Positions 55,622 to 64,000 of a DNA stretch of 64,000 nt are shown here, piece after piece (position 1 is the first letter of the stretch; every line of letters begins with the position of its first letter). The notes beneath the pieces are model-generated. The model had not been told where the DNA came from. It ran no database searches and saw only the letters and a list, made by a program, of their open reading frames with translations. The stretch comes from Chelonoidis abingdonii. Its lineage: Eukaryota > Chordata > Testudines > Testudinidae. The position numbers and the translations under genes were made by a program. The stretch spans positions 295,133,874 through 295,197,873 of the forward strand of contig NC_133770.1 in assembly GCF_003597395.2 (NCBI RefSeq), in the 5' to 3' direction.

Positions 55622-56548
55622 CAGGGCCAACCCACAACATTTTGGCACCTGAAGATACCCACAACATTTCAGACCAGAAGATGTCCAGGCAGGGGCCCTG
55701 TCTTATATGTTCCGTGACAGCTATGTAATAAATAACAATCATTTTATTTTTCTGCCTCCTTGTGTTGAGAAATTGGTCAAAGTGGCTACTTTTAGCTATT
55801 TAAAATTTTAAGTAACACTTAACTTTCAAACGCCTGAACAGTAAATGTAACGTTTCTTCTCTGCATAGTAATCACAGGCATTTTTATCTGTTTGAATAAT
55901 CAAAGTGGTGCTTTCCATGTCTTCTTGGTTGCAAAGATATGAACTGCTTCCTGCTGAAGATCTACAGTCTGGGCCAGCTCATGCTCTGGTGAGATGGTTG
56001 CAAGGTCGACCAGCCTCTCCTGTATCATTGTGGAGTGTAGATGTGTTTTTATTAACTTCAGCTTGGAGAAGCTGCGTTCTCCACTGGCACTGTTACAGGA
56101 AATGTTAGAATTATGCACAGAACAAAAGCATTTGGAAAGAGGGTGATCATCTTATTTATGCACAAATATTCCAGAACAGCCTCTGGAGCTGATCCTGCTG
56201 AAATGTATCTTGAAAGTGCTTTCAGTTCATCACCTAAATTACTCGCCTCTATATAGCGCATGTCATCATGTGTCAACACTATCTCTAGTGCCCTGCATTG
56301 CTGGTTTAGGTCTTCTTCAGGTATAGTGAGGAGTTTTGGAATATCGTATAACACCCCACATATACTGCTGTGTTCCTTGAGCTGCATGAAACATCCTTCA
56401 ACTGACTCTGTCGCACAATCTAGCACCCGGTTAAAGAATTCAACTTTGAATTGTTGTTTGGGGTCTTTCTGACCTGGTTAAAACACTCTCTGAAATTGGG
56501 TTCTTTTGTGTTTCTCAAGCTTAGGAATGAGCATTTTGCATTATTTTC
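55622..56548 (-). pseudogene. hAT transposon fragment with ZMYM-type transposase C-terminus
   Basis: On the - strand, frame 56,058-56,426 reads ESVEGCFMQLKEHSSICGVLYDIPKL and later EIVLTHDD and GDELKAL. It ends VTVPVENAAS and shifts at about 56,100 to frame 55,900-56,118, which reads NSASGERSFSKLKLIKTHLHS and QERLVDLATIS. ASGERSFSKLK is the hallmark of the hAT dimerisation domain, and this version is that of the ZMYM1-like hAT proteins. The possible transposon terminus cagggccaacccacaa is at 55,622. The N-terminal zinc finger and catalytic core start are lost; a CR1 begins at 56,549. Confidence 0.82.
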
Positions 56549-57433
56549 ATAGAATATCAGGGTTGGAAGGGACCTCAGAAGGTCACCTAGTCCAACCCCC
56601 TGCTCAAAACAGGACCAACCCCATCTAAATCATCCCAGAAAGAGCTTTGTCAAGCATGAACTTAAAAGCCTCTAAGGAAGGAGATTCCACCACCTCCTTA
56701 GGTAACCCATTCCAGTGCTTCACCACCCTCCTAGTGAAAAAGTTTTTCCTAATATCCAACCTAGACCTCCCCCACTGCAACTTGGCACCATTACTCCTTG
56801 TTCTGTCATCTGGTACCACTGAGACCAGTCTAGATCCATCCTCTTTGGAACCCCCTTTCAGGTAGTTGAAAGCAGCTATCAAATCCCCCCTCATTCTTCT
56901 CTTCTGCAGACTAAACAATCCCAGTTCCCTCAGCCTCTCCTCATAAGTCATGTGCTCCAGCCCCCTAATCATTTTTGTTGCCCTCCGCTGGACTCTTTCC
57001 AATTTTTCCACATCCTTCTTGTAGTGTTGGGCTCAAAACTGGACACAGTACTCCAGATGAGGCCTCACCAGTGTCGAATAGAGGGGAATGATCACGTCCC
57101 TCAATCTGCTGGCAATGCCCCTACTTATAGAGCCCAAAATGCTGTTAGTCTTCTTGGCAACAAAGGCACACTGTCGACTCATATCCAGCTTCTCATTCAT
57201 TGTAACCCCTACGTCCTTTTCTGCAGAACTGCTGCCTAGCTACTCGGTCCCTAGTCTGTAGCAGTCCATGGGATTCTTCCATCCTGAGTGCAGGACTCTG
57301 CATTTCTCCTTATTGAACCTCATCAGGTTTCTTTTGGCCCAATCCTCTAATTTGTCTAGGTCCCTCTGTATCCTATTCCTACCCTCCAGTGTATCTACCA
57401 CTCCTCCCAGTTTAGTGTCATCTGCAAACTTGC
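56549..57433 (-). mobile_element. CR1 LINE 3' fragment
   Basis: On + it begins catagaatatcagggttggaagggacctcag, the reversed CR1 3' terminus. The - frame 56,625-57,011 reads the ORF2 C-terminus ([34 protein letters not shown], then FNYLKGGS and [19 protein letters not shown]). Upstream, to 57,433, is more reverse-transcriptase 3' sequence with shifts. Relatively young-looking, 5'-truncated. Confidence 0.9.
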
Positions 57434-57462
57434 TAGATGACCTACTGATCTTCTATGATTCT
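57434..57462 (+). mobile_element. Short + strand CR1/SINE tail remnant
   Basis: ctagatgacctactgatcttctatgattctagg is a shortened CR1-type 3' end in the opposite orientation to, and directly abutting, the CR1 at 56,549-57,433. Confidence 0.5.
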
Positions 57463-57620
57463 AGGACTGGGCGATATGAGCCACAGGGTTGTTGAACTAA
57501 TACCTTTCACCAGCACTTTGAAGTTCTAAACAGATTAAACCCTGGCCCCATGGAAATCAACAGCAAAACTCCATCAGCTTCAAGAAAGACCACTCCTCTC
57601 TTTCTCTCTTTTTCCATAAA

Positions 57621-57775
57621 GAGGGATAGTTCAGTGGTTTAAGCACTAGCCTGGTAAACCAGGGTTGTGAGTTCCATTCTTGAGGGGGCCAGTTGGGGAC
57701 TGGTCCTGCTTTGATCAAGGGGTTGAACTAGATGGCCTTCTGAGGTCCCTTTGAACCCTAATATTCTGTGAAAAT
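57621..57775 (+). repeat. tRNA-headed, CR1-tailed turtle SINE
   Basis: The head gagggatagttcagtggttt is an A-box-type start and gtgagttccattct at about 57,667-57,680 a B-box-type site. The body continues gagggggccagttgggga. The tail ggttgaactagatggccttctgaggtcccttt is the CR1 3' end. The order is the reverse of 48,431-48,615. Confidence 0.88.
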
Positions 57776-58299
57776 AATGCTCATTCCTAAGTTTGGGAAA
57801 CACAGAAGAACCCAGTTTCAGAGAGCATTTTAACCAGGTCAGAAAATCTCTGAGCAGCTCAGCTTCCCCCTGCAAGCTTTTGTGGGAGCCTTTTACCAGA
57901 TGCTGTCTTTGACCTCACTCTTATCTGAAAGCGGTTTAAACTGTAGTTATTTCAGAGAAAATCACTTTTATATCCTCAATTATCTAAATTATTGTTTTGC
58001 CCCCAGGATAAAGAAAAGAAGAACTATTTTTAAACAGTCAATAGGAGAGGAATATAGCGCTATTCTCTGCCAACATACTGGCTCGTTTTTACCAACTGGT
58101 AGAAAAAGCTGCAATACCTTAAAACTGAAAAGCTTTAGAAAAAAAAATCACCTTCATGATATTTTATTTTTATTTTGTTTTTAAATAACACAAATATAAA
58201 AAAGAAATGATGGTCTAAATCCTCGGCTAGTGTAAATCAACATTGCTCCATTGACTTTAATGGATCTATGCTAGTATACATCCCATGGGAATGTGGCTG
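57776..58299. other. Unassigned DNA with an old repeat remnant
   Basis: 58,210-58,275 carries gtctaaatcctcggctagtgtaaatc and ccattgactttaatgg, shared with the old repeats at 20,025 and 43,045. The + frame 57,882-58,184 is not supported. Confidence 0.4.
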
Positions 58300-58989
58300 T
58301 GTCGTGGGGTTCACTCACCACTAGGGGCGCCTCCTTGTAGTTACATCTGGGAATTAGCTCCACTCAGGTCTGACGCCCCCTTCCTCGCACAGTGGCTCCT
58401 CTCTCTCCCCAAGACTCAGGGACTTCTCTCTTCATGACTGAGCCCTCTGGCCAGGTCATTATACTCCTCTCCTTCTCAGGTAACAAAGTCTCTGAACCAG
58501 CTGTCCGGTTGGTGTCCCCAGTGCTCCTGTGACACTTCCCAGTGACTAGTAGGGGGAACCCAGCCCCAGCCCCACCCTCTACACTAGGTTCCAGCCCAGA
58601 GACCCTATAAAAAGCAGCCATGATCTGCACAGTTCCACCCCTTGCTGCTGTTTCCCTGGGCTTCTTCCTATCTAGCTCTCTCAGGCTTCCTTTCCCCACA
58701 GATCCTCTGGAGCTGACCCTTTTTCCTGGGCTAGAACCCCAGGATTCATTCTCCCTCTTCGATTTTCCCTCATTTCCTCTTTGCTCCCAGACAGTGACTG
58801 CAGACTCTCTCCCTGCAGTCCATTTCTGCTGCAACTTCCTGGCTTTATAATCCAACCTACTCCGGCCCAGCTGAGCATTTTGTTCCTTTAATCCTAGCTT
58901 TCTCTCCAGGTGCAGCCAAGTACCCTAACTGGCCCCTCAGGCCCACATTAACCCTTTCAGAGCCTGTGGGGGGTACGTACTCCATCACA
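58300..58989 (+). mobile_element. Solo LTR related to 32,100-32,901
   Basis: It starts tgtcgtggggttcactcaccac and ends ggtacgtactccatcaca. A TATA-like tataaaaag is at 58,606-58,614. The 3' part ccctcaggcccacattaaccctttc..gtgggggg parallels the LTR at 32,100. Flanks ggctg and ggccc match at 3 of 5, so duplication is unproven. The - frame 58,364-58,855 (163 aa, Arg/Gly/Ser-rich) and others here are chance. Confidence 0.65.
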
Positions 58990-59737
58990 GGCCCACAATG
59001 CCCAGGCTACCTAAAATTCCCCCGCAGTACAGAATTCTTCTTCCCTTCCTGTGCTAACAGATTGTTCAGTGTTCCTAAATGCCACGTTTCACCCTGGAAG
59101 TGATTCAATTTCAGTAGTTGGTTCCTAAATATAATTTTGCTTGCAAAGCACTTTGGGATCCTTCTGGATGAAAGGTGAGAAATAAATATAAGTCACTGCC
59201 TCTCTGCCTATCTGCACTGTTGAACATTCCACACATACGTCTATTTACATTCCACACATATGTCATTTTCAACAGAAAATCTTGATGCAATCTCTCTTTT
59301 TTTTTTAGATAAACCATTTATTTACAAATAACTTCAGGCTTCTCATTTAGGTTTCATATCCTAGCTACGCTGAGTCTCACACACACAGTGCATCCACAGA
59401 AGTGTCCAAGAAACCTATTTGACGCAGTTTGGTTTCCATTAGATCTCGGCCAAATTCTCTCTACCCAGATGAGTTTTTGTATGAATAAATTATGGGAGAC
59501 TAAATTGTTGATACAGCGGAGCAAAGCAAGACAACACACTACATGTTTAACATACTGATAACACGAGTTTAGTAACATTTGCTTTAGTCCGGTGCTCTAC
59601 CTTCAGCATTGGCTCCCCATTGAATAAAGAGACCAATGTGGACAATTAAGTTAATTCATCTTTTGACTGAGCAGGAGTAGAAGATGACTTGATTTTTTTC
59701 ACTGCATAAGGGGAAAAAATTATATCACTTACAATAA
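58990..59737. other. Unassigned DNA with one SINE-tail remnant
   Basis: 59,145-59,195 reads caaagcactttgggatccttctggatgaaaggtg..aataaatataa, a SINE tail like that at 21,360-21,410. The rest is unassigned. Confidence 0.45.
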
Positions 59738-60287
59738 GTCAGTGATTATTCCCCTCTGTTTGGCACTGGTGAGGCCACATCTGGAGTATTGCATCCATTT
59801 TTGGGCCCCCCACTACAGAAGGGATGTGGACAAATTGGAGAGAGCCAAGCGGAGGGCAATGAAAATGATTAGGGGGCTGCGGGACATGCCTTACGAGGAG
59901 AGGCTGAGGGAACTGAACTTATTTAGTCTGCAGAATAGGGGGGATTTGAGAACAGCCTTCAGCTACGTGAAGGGGGATTCCAAAGAGGATGGAGCTCGGC
60001 TGTTCTCAATGGTGGCAGATGGCAGAACAAGGAACAATGGTCTCAAGTTGTAGTGGGGGAGGTTTAGGTTGGATATTAGGAAAAACTTTTTCACTAGGAG
60101 CGTGATGAAGCACTGGAATGGGTTACCTAGGGAGGTGCTGGAATCTCCATCCTTAGAGGTTTTTAAGGTCAGGCTTGACAAAGCCCTGGCTGGGATGATT
60201 TAGCTGGGATTGGTCCTGCTTTGAGCAGGGGGTTGGACTAGATGATCTCCTGAGATCCCTTCCAATCCTAATCTTCTATGATTCTCA
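59738..60287 (+). mobile_element. CR1 LINE 3' fragment
   Basis: Frame 59,742-60,053 reads the ORF2 C-terminus ([52 protein letters not shown], then FSYVKGDSKEDGARL). The 3' tail attgatcctgctttgag-like sequence ends ctatgattctcag at 60,285. 5'-truncated. Confidence 0.9.
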
Positions 60288-60467
60288 GTATAGTCAGTAA
60301 TAATTTTCACTGATTATAGAAATCCAGAGATGGAAAACACCTGATAGATCATAATGCCAATAGGAGATGGACTGTTGTAATCACAGCCCATCTAATTTCA
60401 CAAAGTGATTCAAGAAATTCTGGTTGGGCTCTAGCAGATCTTTAGAAAAACATTTGATCTTGATTTA

Positions 60468-60694
60468 CAGATGCCCCCTGGTTACACAAACCTGACTTAT
60501 GCAAATCCGCATTTACTGAAAAAGTTCCGTAAGCTAGAAATAGGAGGGGTTTTTTGTTTGTTTGTTTGTTTGTTTTGTTTTGTTGTTGTTTTGTTTTTTG
60601 CATAATTGTCAGGTATACATTTCTGACTTACGCAAAATTCGAGTTATGCAAGGCATTCCGGAACATAACGCTTCCATAAGTCAGGGAGCATCTG
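60468..60694. mobile_element. 227-bp TA-flanked Tigger-like MITE with (tttg)n tract
   Basis: The ends cagatgccccctggtta and the inverse taagtcagggagcatctg are flanked by TA at 60,466-60,467 and 60,695-60,696, as in Tc1/mariner/pogo elements. Internal gacttatgcaaatccg and gacttacgcaaaattcgagttatgcaagg are partly inverted. A simple repeat (ttg/tttg) fills 60,551-60,598. Confidence 0.78.
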
Positions 60695-61854
60695 TAAAGA
60701 CTTAAAATAACGGAGAATTTGCAGTATCCCTTAGGAAGGTATTCCCATGTTTATTAAAAATGTGCATCTTATTTCCAGGTTGAATTGTGCAATGTGCATT
60801 TCCAGCCATTGGATCTTATTATGCTTTTGCCAGCTAGGTTAGAAAGCCCTTTAAGTGCAAATATTTCTGTGTAAATAACCTTATCCATATGTAAATATGG
60901 ATATGTGCATAAAGAACCACCATTCCTCAAATAGTCATGGAAATAAAGAATCATTTGTGTAAACATTCACAGATAAGCGAGGAAAACGAGATGTGGAAGC
61001 AAACAAATTGAAAAGCCATTCACAATTTACAAACCCACTTTTGACTCAATTCTAATATTGACAGAGTGGGGTAGAAATTATAGTTTCTGATCATGAAAAT
61101 GAATGGCTCGTGTAAGGGTTTTCTGATGGCCACTCTAGAAATGTGGCACAGTTCATTAGTACTCAAGCAAATCTTCACTCAGCGGGAACGATCACAGCAA
61201 TTATCATTCAGTCTCAAATCTACCATTCCTGAACAATGTGACTGAGAATTTGACAAACTACTGTTCCTAATAGTAACTAAGCCTAGACCCCTCACTGTCT
61301 CAGGTGAGAATATAGCCCTAAGACATGCTTGGTTGTGTTGGTGGCTATTCTAACTTAAGTGATGGCAATGAAAAAAACATCCATGCTCACATTTTGAGAT
61401 CTGCCCGCGGCATTTGTAACTGAATGAGGCATAACTGAATCAACTCAGAGATCTAATGTGTGTTGTCCTATTCTAGTAGCCAGGCCACATAGTGGATAAC
61501 AGCCTTCTACTGCTGCCAGCCAATGGAATCACTAACTTAGCATGGGTTGTGTTGGTCTGTGCTGTGGTTCTGAATTCACATCCTGCTCAGCACTGTTAGT
61601 GGGGGGGGGTGATTATGTAAACAAGGATGGACAGAATTTCACTGTACTTAGATGTGACAGGAAGTTGCAGCTCTGTCTCAAAGACACAGCTACAGAATCC
61701 CATAACGCTCAGTTGCTTTCTTCTATCTCATACAGCACATAAGATGCTAAGCTTTCAGGTGTCAGGAACCACAGGTCTTGAACACTGGTCCACAGGATGC
61801 TTTGACATTAGTACACTCCAATCCAGCACCCTAGCTATCATCAAAATAGGAGCT
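60695..61854. other. Unique-looking non-coding DNA
   Basis: 60,770-60,960 may be an old CR1 remnant (ttccaggttgaattgtgc, agccattggatcttattatgc, ccagctaggttagaaagccc). 61,000-61,300 is unrecognised, with no repeat words. No gene is seen. Confidence 0.4.
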
Positions 61855-62160
61855 GAAGTCTGACAGGGGACCCAGTCCTGGAATCTGATTGGCAGAATGC
61901 TGGGCATCCTGATTGGTTCACAGCTTCTATATAAACCCATCATAGGAAGAGAAAATTGTCCATGCCAGTGGGTTCTCCCTTCTCTGGATTACTTCCCCTG
62001 TGATACCTGCTCCTATTGCTTGCTGCTGATCTCCTGGTAACCTGACCCTGCCTGTCTCCTGACACCTCTGATCTGTCTTGGACTCTGACTTCCAGGTATT
62101 GGACCCAGCCTGACTCCTGTCTCTTGCTCTGATGACTAGGTTAGACTACCCATGACACAG
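61855..62160 (+). mobile_element. LTR-like fragment
   Basis: It reads gggacccagtcctggaatctgattgg, cctgattggttcacagcttctatataaaccc (possible TATA at about 61,929), then an irregular ctgacc-rich stretch, in the manner of turtle LTR sequences. Boundaries are unresolved. Confidence 0.4.
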
Positions 62161-62497
62161 TCATGGTATTAGGGGACTGAAACAGCAGGTACTGGTTAGT
62201 GCAGAGACAGGATGCTGGATTGGTCTGATCTGATATGTAGAGCTGGTTGGAATTTGACCCCTGACCCCCATGGAAAAAAATAAAAAATCTGGAACTTTCT
62301 GTTGAAAACCATAATTTTCTATTCTGAAATGCGTCTGTGGCACCACATGGGAGCTGTAGTTAAGGTGCCTTATGTTCCCACTCTCTTCTATGGGCTGTGC
62401 TCCCTGACTGAACTATATTTCCCATGACACACTATGGTTTCCCCTTTTGCTGCCCCACCACAGTGCATCATGTGAGTCATATGTAGGGTGACCATAC
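62161..62497. repeat. Unnamed repeat remnant
   Basis: 62,235-62,330 (agctggttggaatttgacccctgacc, ggaaaaaaataaaaaatctgg) and 62,345-62,430 (catgggagctgtagttaagg, tgaactatatttcccatgac) look like an old interspersed repeat with an inner inverted catgggagctgtagtt/aactatatttcccatg pair. tagggtgaccata at 62,484 resembles a hAT MITE end. Confidence 0.45.
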
Positions 62498-63261
62498 TGT
62501 GACGTTATTGACATGAACTGTGACCGTATAGATCATTGTTGCAACCACAGGACCCTGGTTGCACTAGGTCTTGTACAGAGGAGGTCAAGTGGGGTGTCTA
62601 TGGAAAGGTTGTAGTTTGCTGGTTATGATTATGCTGTCTGTATGTGTGTATCATTTTTGTATTTGAAGTTATGAATATTGGCTGTGTACTTGTATCTCAG
62701 TGTGTTTGATTCTAAGTAGCCTCAGTGAAGCATTTGGTCAGCTTCTTGAGAAAGGACTATTTTCAGTAAGTGCTCAATCAAGAAACACTTAACTGACAAT
62801 GGACTTTGGGAGATGCCAATCCACATCTGAGCTTTCCTGGAAACATTCAAACTAACATGTAAATAATGGTGTTGTACTGCAAAAAGCTGAATCATTCATA
62901 GATATGTGATTTGCCCAGGTGGCTACAAACTCCATCTTGTTGCTGTGATTTTGCACAGGAGAACAAAGGGGTTTCTACCCACAAGAGTAAGAATATAAAA
63001 GGCCCTGGAAACCCCTCCATTTTGTCTTCAGCTGACTTGAGAGATAGCCGCCTCACCTCAAAGAGATGCCTGAAAGAAACTGGAACAAAGGACAGTAACC
63101 GTGGGGATGTGAGTGATTGCTGGACCCAGACTGGGAAGAAGTCTAGTCTGAGAAAGAAGCTGATTGGAACATCACTGGGGATGAGATTTCATCTTTAATC
63201 AGTTTCTTAATGTATTAGGCTTGGACTTGCGAGTTTTATTTTATTTTGCTTGGTTAACAAA

Positions 63262-63437
63262 AAACATTGAACTGGAAAGGACATTGAGTCCAGTCCATTT
63301 CCTTCACAGTAGGACGAAGTACCATTCCTGACAGATTTTTGCCCCAGATCCCTAAATGGCCCCCTCAGGGATTGAACTCACAACTGTAGATTTAGCAGGT
63401 CAATGCTCAAACCACTGAACTCTCCCTTCCCCATAAC
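63262..63437 (-). repeat. tRNA-headed, CR1-tailed turtle SINE in the LTR
   Basis: On + it reads acattgaactggaaaggacattgagtccagtcc, then ccccagatccctaaatggccccctcagggattgaactcac and ctcaaaccactgaactctcccttcccc. This is the reverse of the head-and-tail structure at 57,621. Confidence 0.85.
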
Positions 63438-63476
63438 TAACTTTATGGGGAGGGATAACTTACTTTGTTCTGCCTG

Positions 63477-63805
63477 AAAGAACAGGAGTACTTGTGGCAC
63501 CTTAGAGACTAACAAATTTATTTGAGCATAAGCTTTCGTGGGCTACAGCTAGGGTGGCCAGACAGCAAGTGTGAAAAATCAAGACAGGGTGAGGGGGTAA
63601 TAGAAGCCTATATACGAAAAAGATCCAAAAATCGTGACTGTCCCTATAAAATTGGGACATCTGGTCACCGTAGCTACAGCCCACTTCTTCAGATGCATAG
63701 AATGGAACATATATTGAGGAGATATATATACACATACAGAGAGTATGAAAAGGTGGGAGTTGTCTTACCAACTCTGAGAGGCCAATTAAGTAAGAGAAAA
63801 AAACT
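63477..63805. repeat. Fold-back-type SINE in the LTR, split by a MITE
   Basis: It reads ggagtacttgtggcaccttagagactaac..gagcataagctttcgtgggctacagc, is interrupted at 63,550-63,672, and resumes cccacttcttcagatgcatagaatgg to ggccaattaag. Flanks gttctgcctg at 63,467-63,476 and 63,806-63,815 are an exact 10-bp target duplication of the LTR. Confidence 0.88.
63550..63672. mobile_element. 123-bp hAT-type MITE nested in a SINE
   Basis: The ends are tagggtggccag and ctggtcaccgta. The 8-bp target duplication gctacagc is perfect (63,542-63,549 and 63,673-63,680). Length and interior (taatagaagcctatatacgaaaaagatcc) match the reverse complement of the MITE at 13,363-13,485. Confidence 0.94.
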
Positions 63806-64000
63806 GTTCTGCCTGTTATTATTTGGCTCCACTTAAATTCTACTTTTTATATTTAATAAAATCACTTTTGCTTATAAATTAACCCAGAGTAAGAAATTAA
63901 TTCCTGGGGGAGCAAACAGCTGTACATCTCTCTCTATCAGCATTATAGAGGGCGGACAATTTATGAGTTTACGCTGTATAAGCTTTATACAGAGTAAAAT

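Larger units (their letters stand above)
62498..64000 (+). mobile_element. ERV-type LTR, cut by the window end, carrying nested SINEs
   Basis: It begins tgtgacgttattgacatgaactgtgacc, with a TATA-like tataaaagg at 62,994-63,002 and a poly(A) signal aataaa at 63,855-63,860. It is still running at the window end (agctttatacagagtaaaat). Two SINE insertions interrupt it at 63,262-63,437 and 63,477-63,805. Excluding them, about 1.0 kb of LTR is present. Confidence 0.78.

Noticed and set aside
58364..58855. 163-aa - frame
   Set aside because: Antisense translation of a solo LTR, rich in Arg/Gly/Ser/Glu, no domain.
60551..60598. CRISPR-like or functional repeat array
   Set aside because: It is a plain (ttg/tttg)n simple repeat within a MITE.

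Overview
This is a stretch of vertebrate nuclear DNA, most likely from a turtle (probably a cryptodire). Evidence: several CR1 LINE copies in both orientations; a tRNA-headed, CR1-tailed SINE of the type described from cryptodire turtles; short fold-back SINEs with an ataagctttcgtggg core; many small hAT-type elements; old MIR-like SINEs; and several solo endogenous-retrovirus-type LTRs. The species call rests on recognising these repeats, not on a database search. I found no convincing host protein-coding exon, rRNA gene, tRNA gene or CRISPR. The window reads as intergenic or intronic sequence, and nearly every open reading frame in it is either transposon-derived or a chance frame.

Layout. 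Positions 1-45 are the right terminus of a PIF/Harbinger-family element. About 1572-9470 is a large, degraded PIF/Harbinger element with two convergent decayed genes: a Myb/SANT-like gene on + (about 5440-7340, two exons) and a DDE transposase on - (about 9100-7950). Its left part holds a ~1.1 kb tandem duplication, and each unit contains a decayed copy of the start of the Myb-like exon. It abuts an inverted-repeat SINE (9483-10110). About 10,900-15,966 is an L1/Tx1-type LINE with a 5' inversion: endonuclease on -, reverse transcriptase on +. It carries a 123-bp hAT MITE and a second hAT element that itself holds a CR1. A CR1 tail split by a 449-bp hAT element with a perfect 8-bp target duplication follows (15,968-16,586). 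Next come another hAT MITE, a decayed reverse-strand L1 (about 17,900-18,650), an ancient CR1 (19,185-20,015), a 5S-rRNA-like SINE (21,160-21,410) and a 651-bp TA-flanked element (21,957-22,607).

22,735-30,105 is a CR1 cluster, including the best-kept copy (27,086-29,111, + strand). From 30,100 to 62,500 old single-copy-looking DNA alternates with LTRs (32,100; 36,382; 38,482; 49,646; 52,028; 58,300), MIR-like SINEs, a 746-bp hAT-like palindromic element (45,542-46,287), a hAT transposase fragment related to the ZMYM-type hATs (about 55,622-56,548) and two more CR1 copies. The window ends in an LTR (62,498 to beyond 64,000) carrying two SINE insertions, one of which contains a hAT MITE.

The most informative content is the order of insertions, supported at several sites by target-site duplications readable in the sequence. 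The least explained content is the duplicated Myb-like segments of the Harbinger element, a 5S-like SINE, and a few AT-rich unique stretches that could be conserved regulatory DNA.
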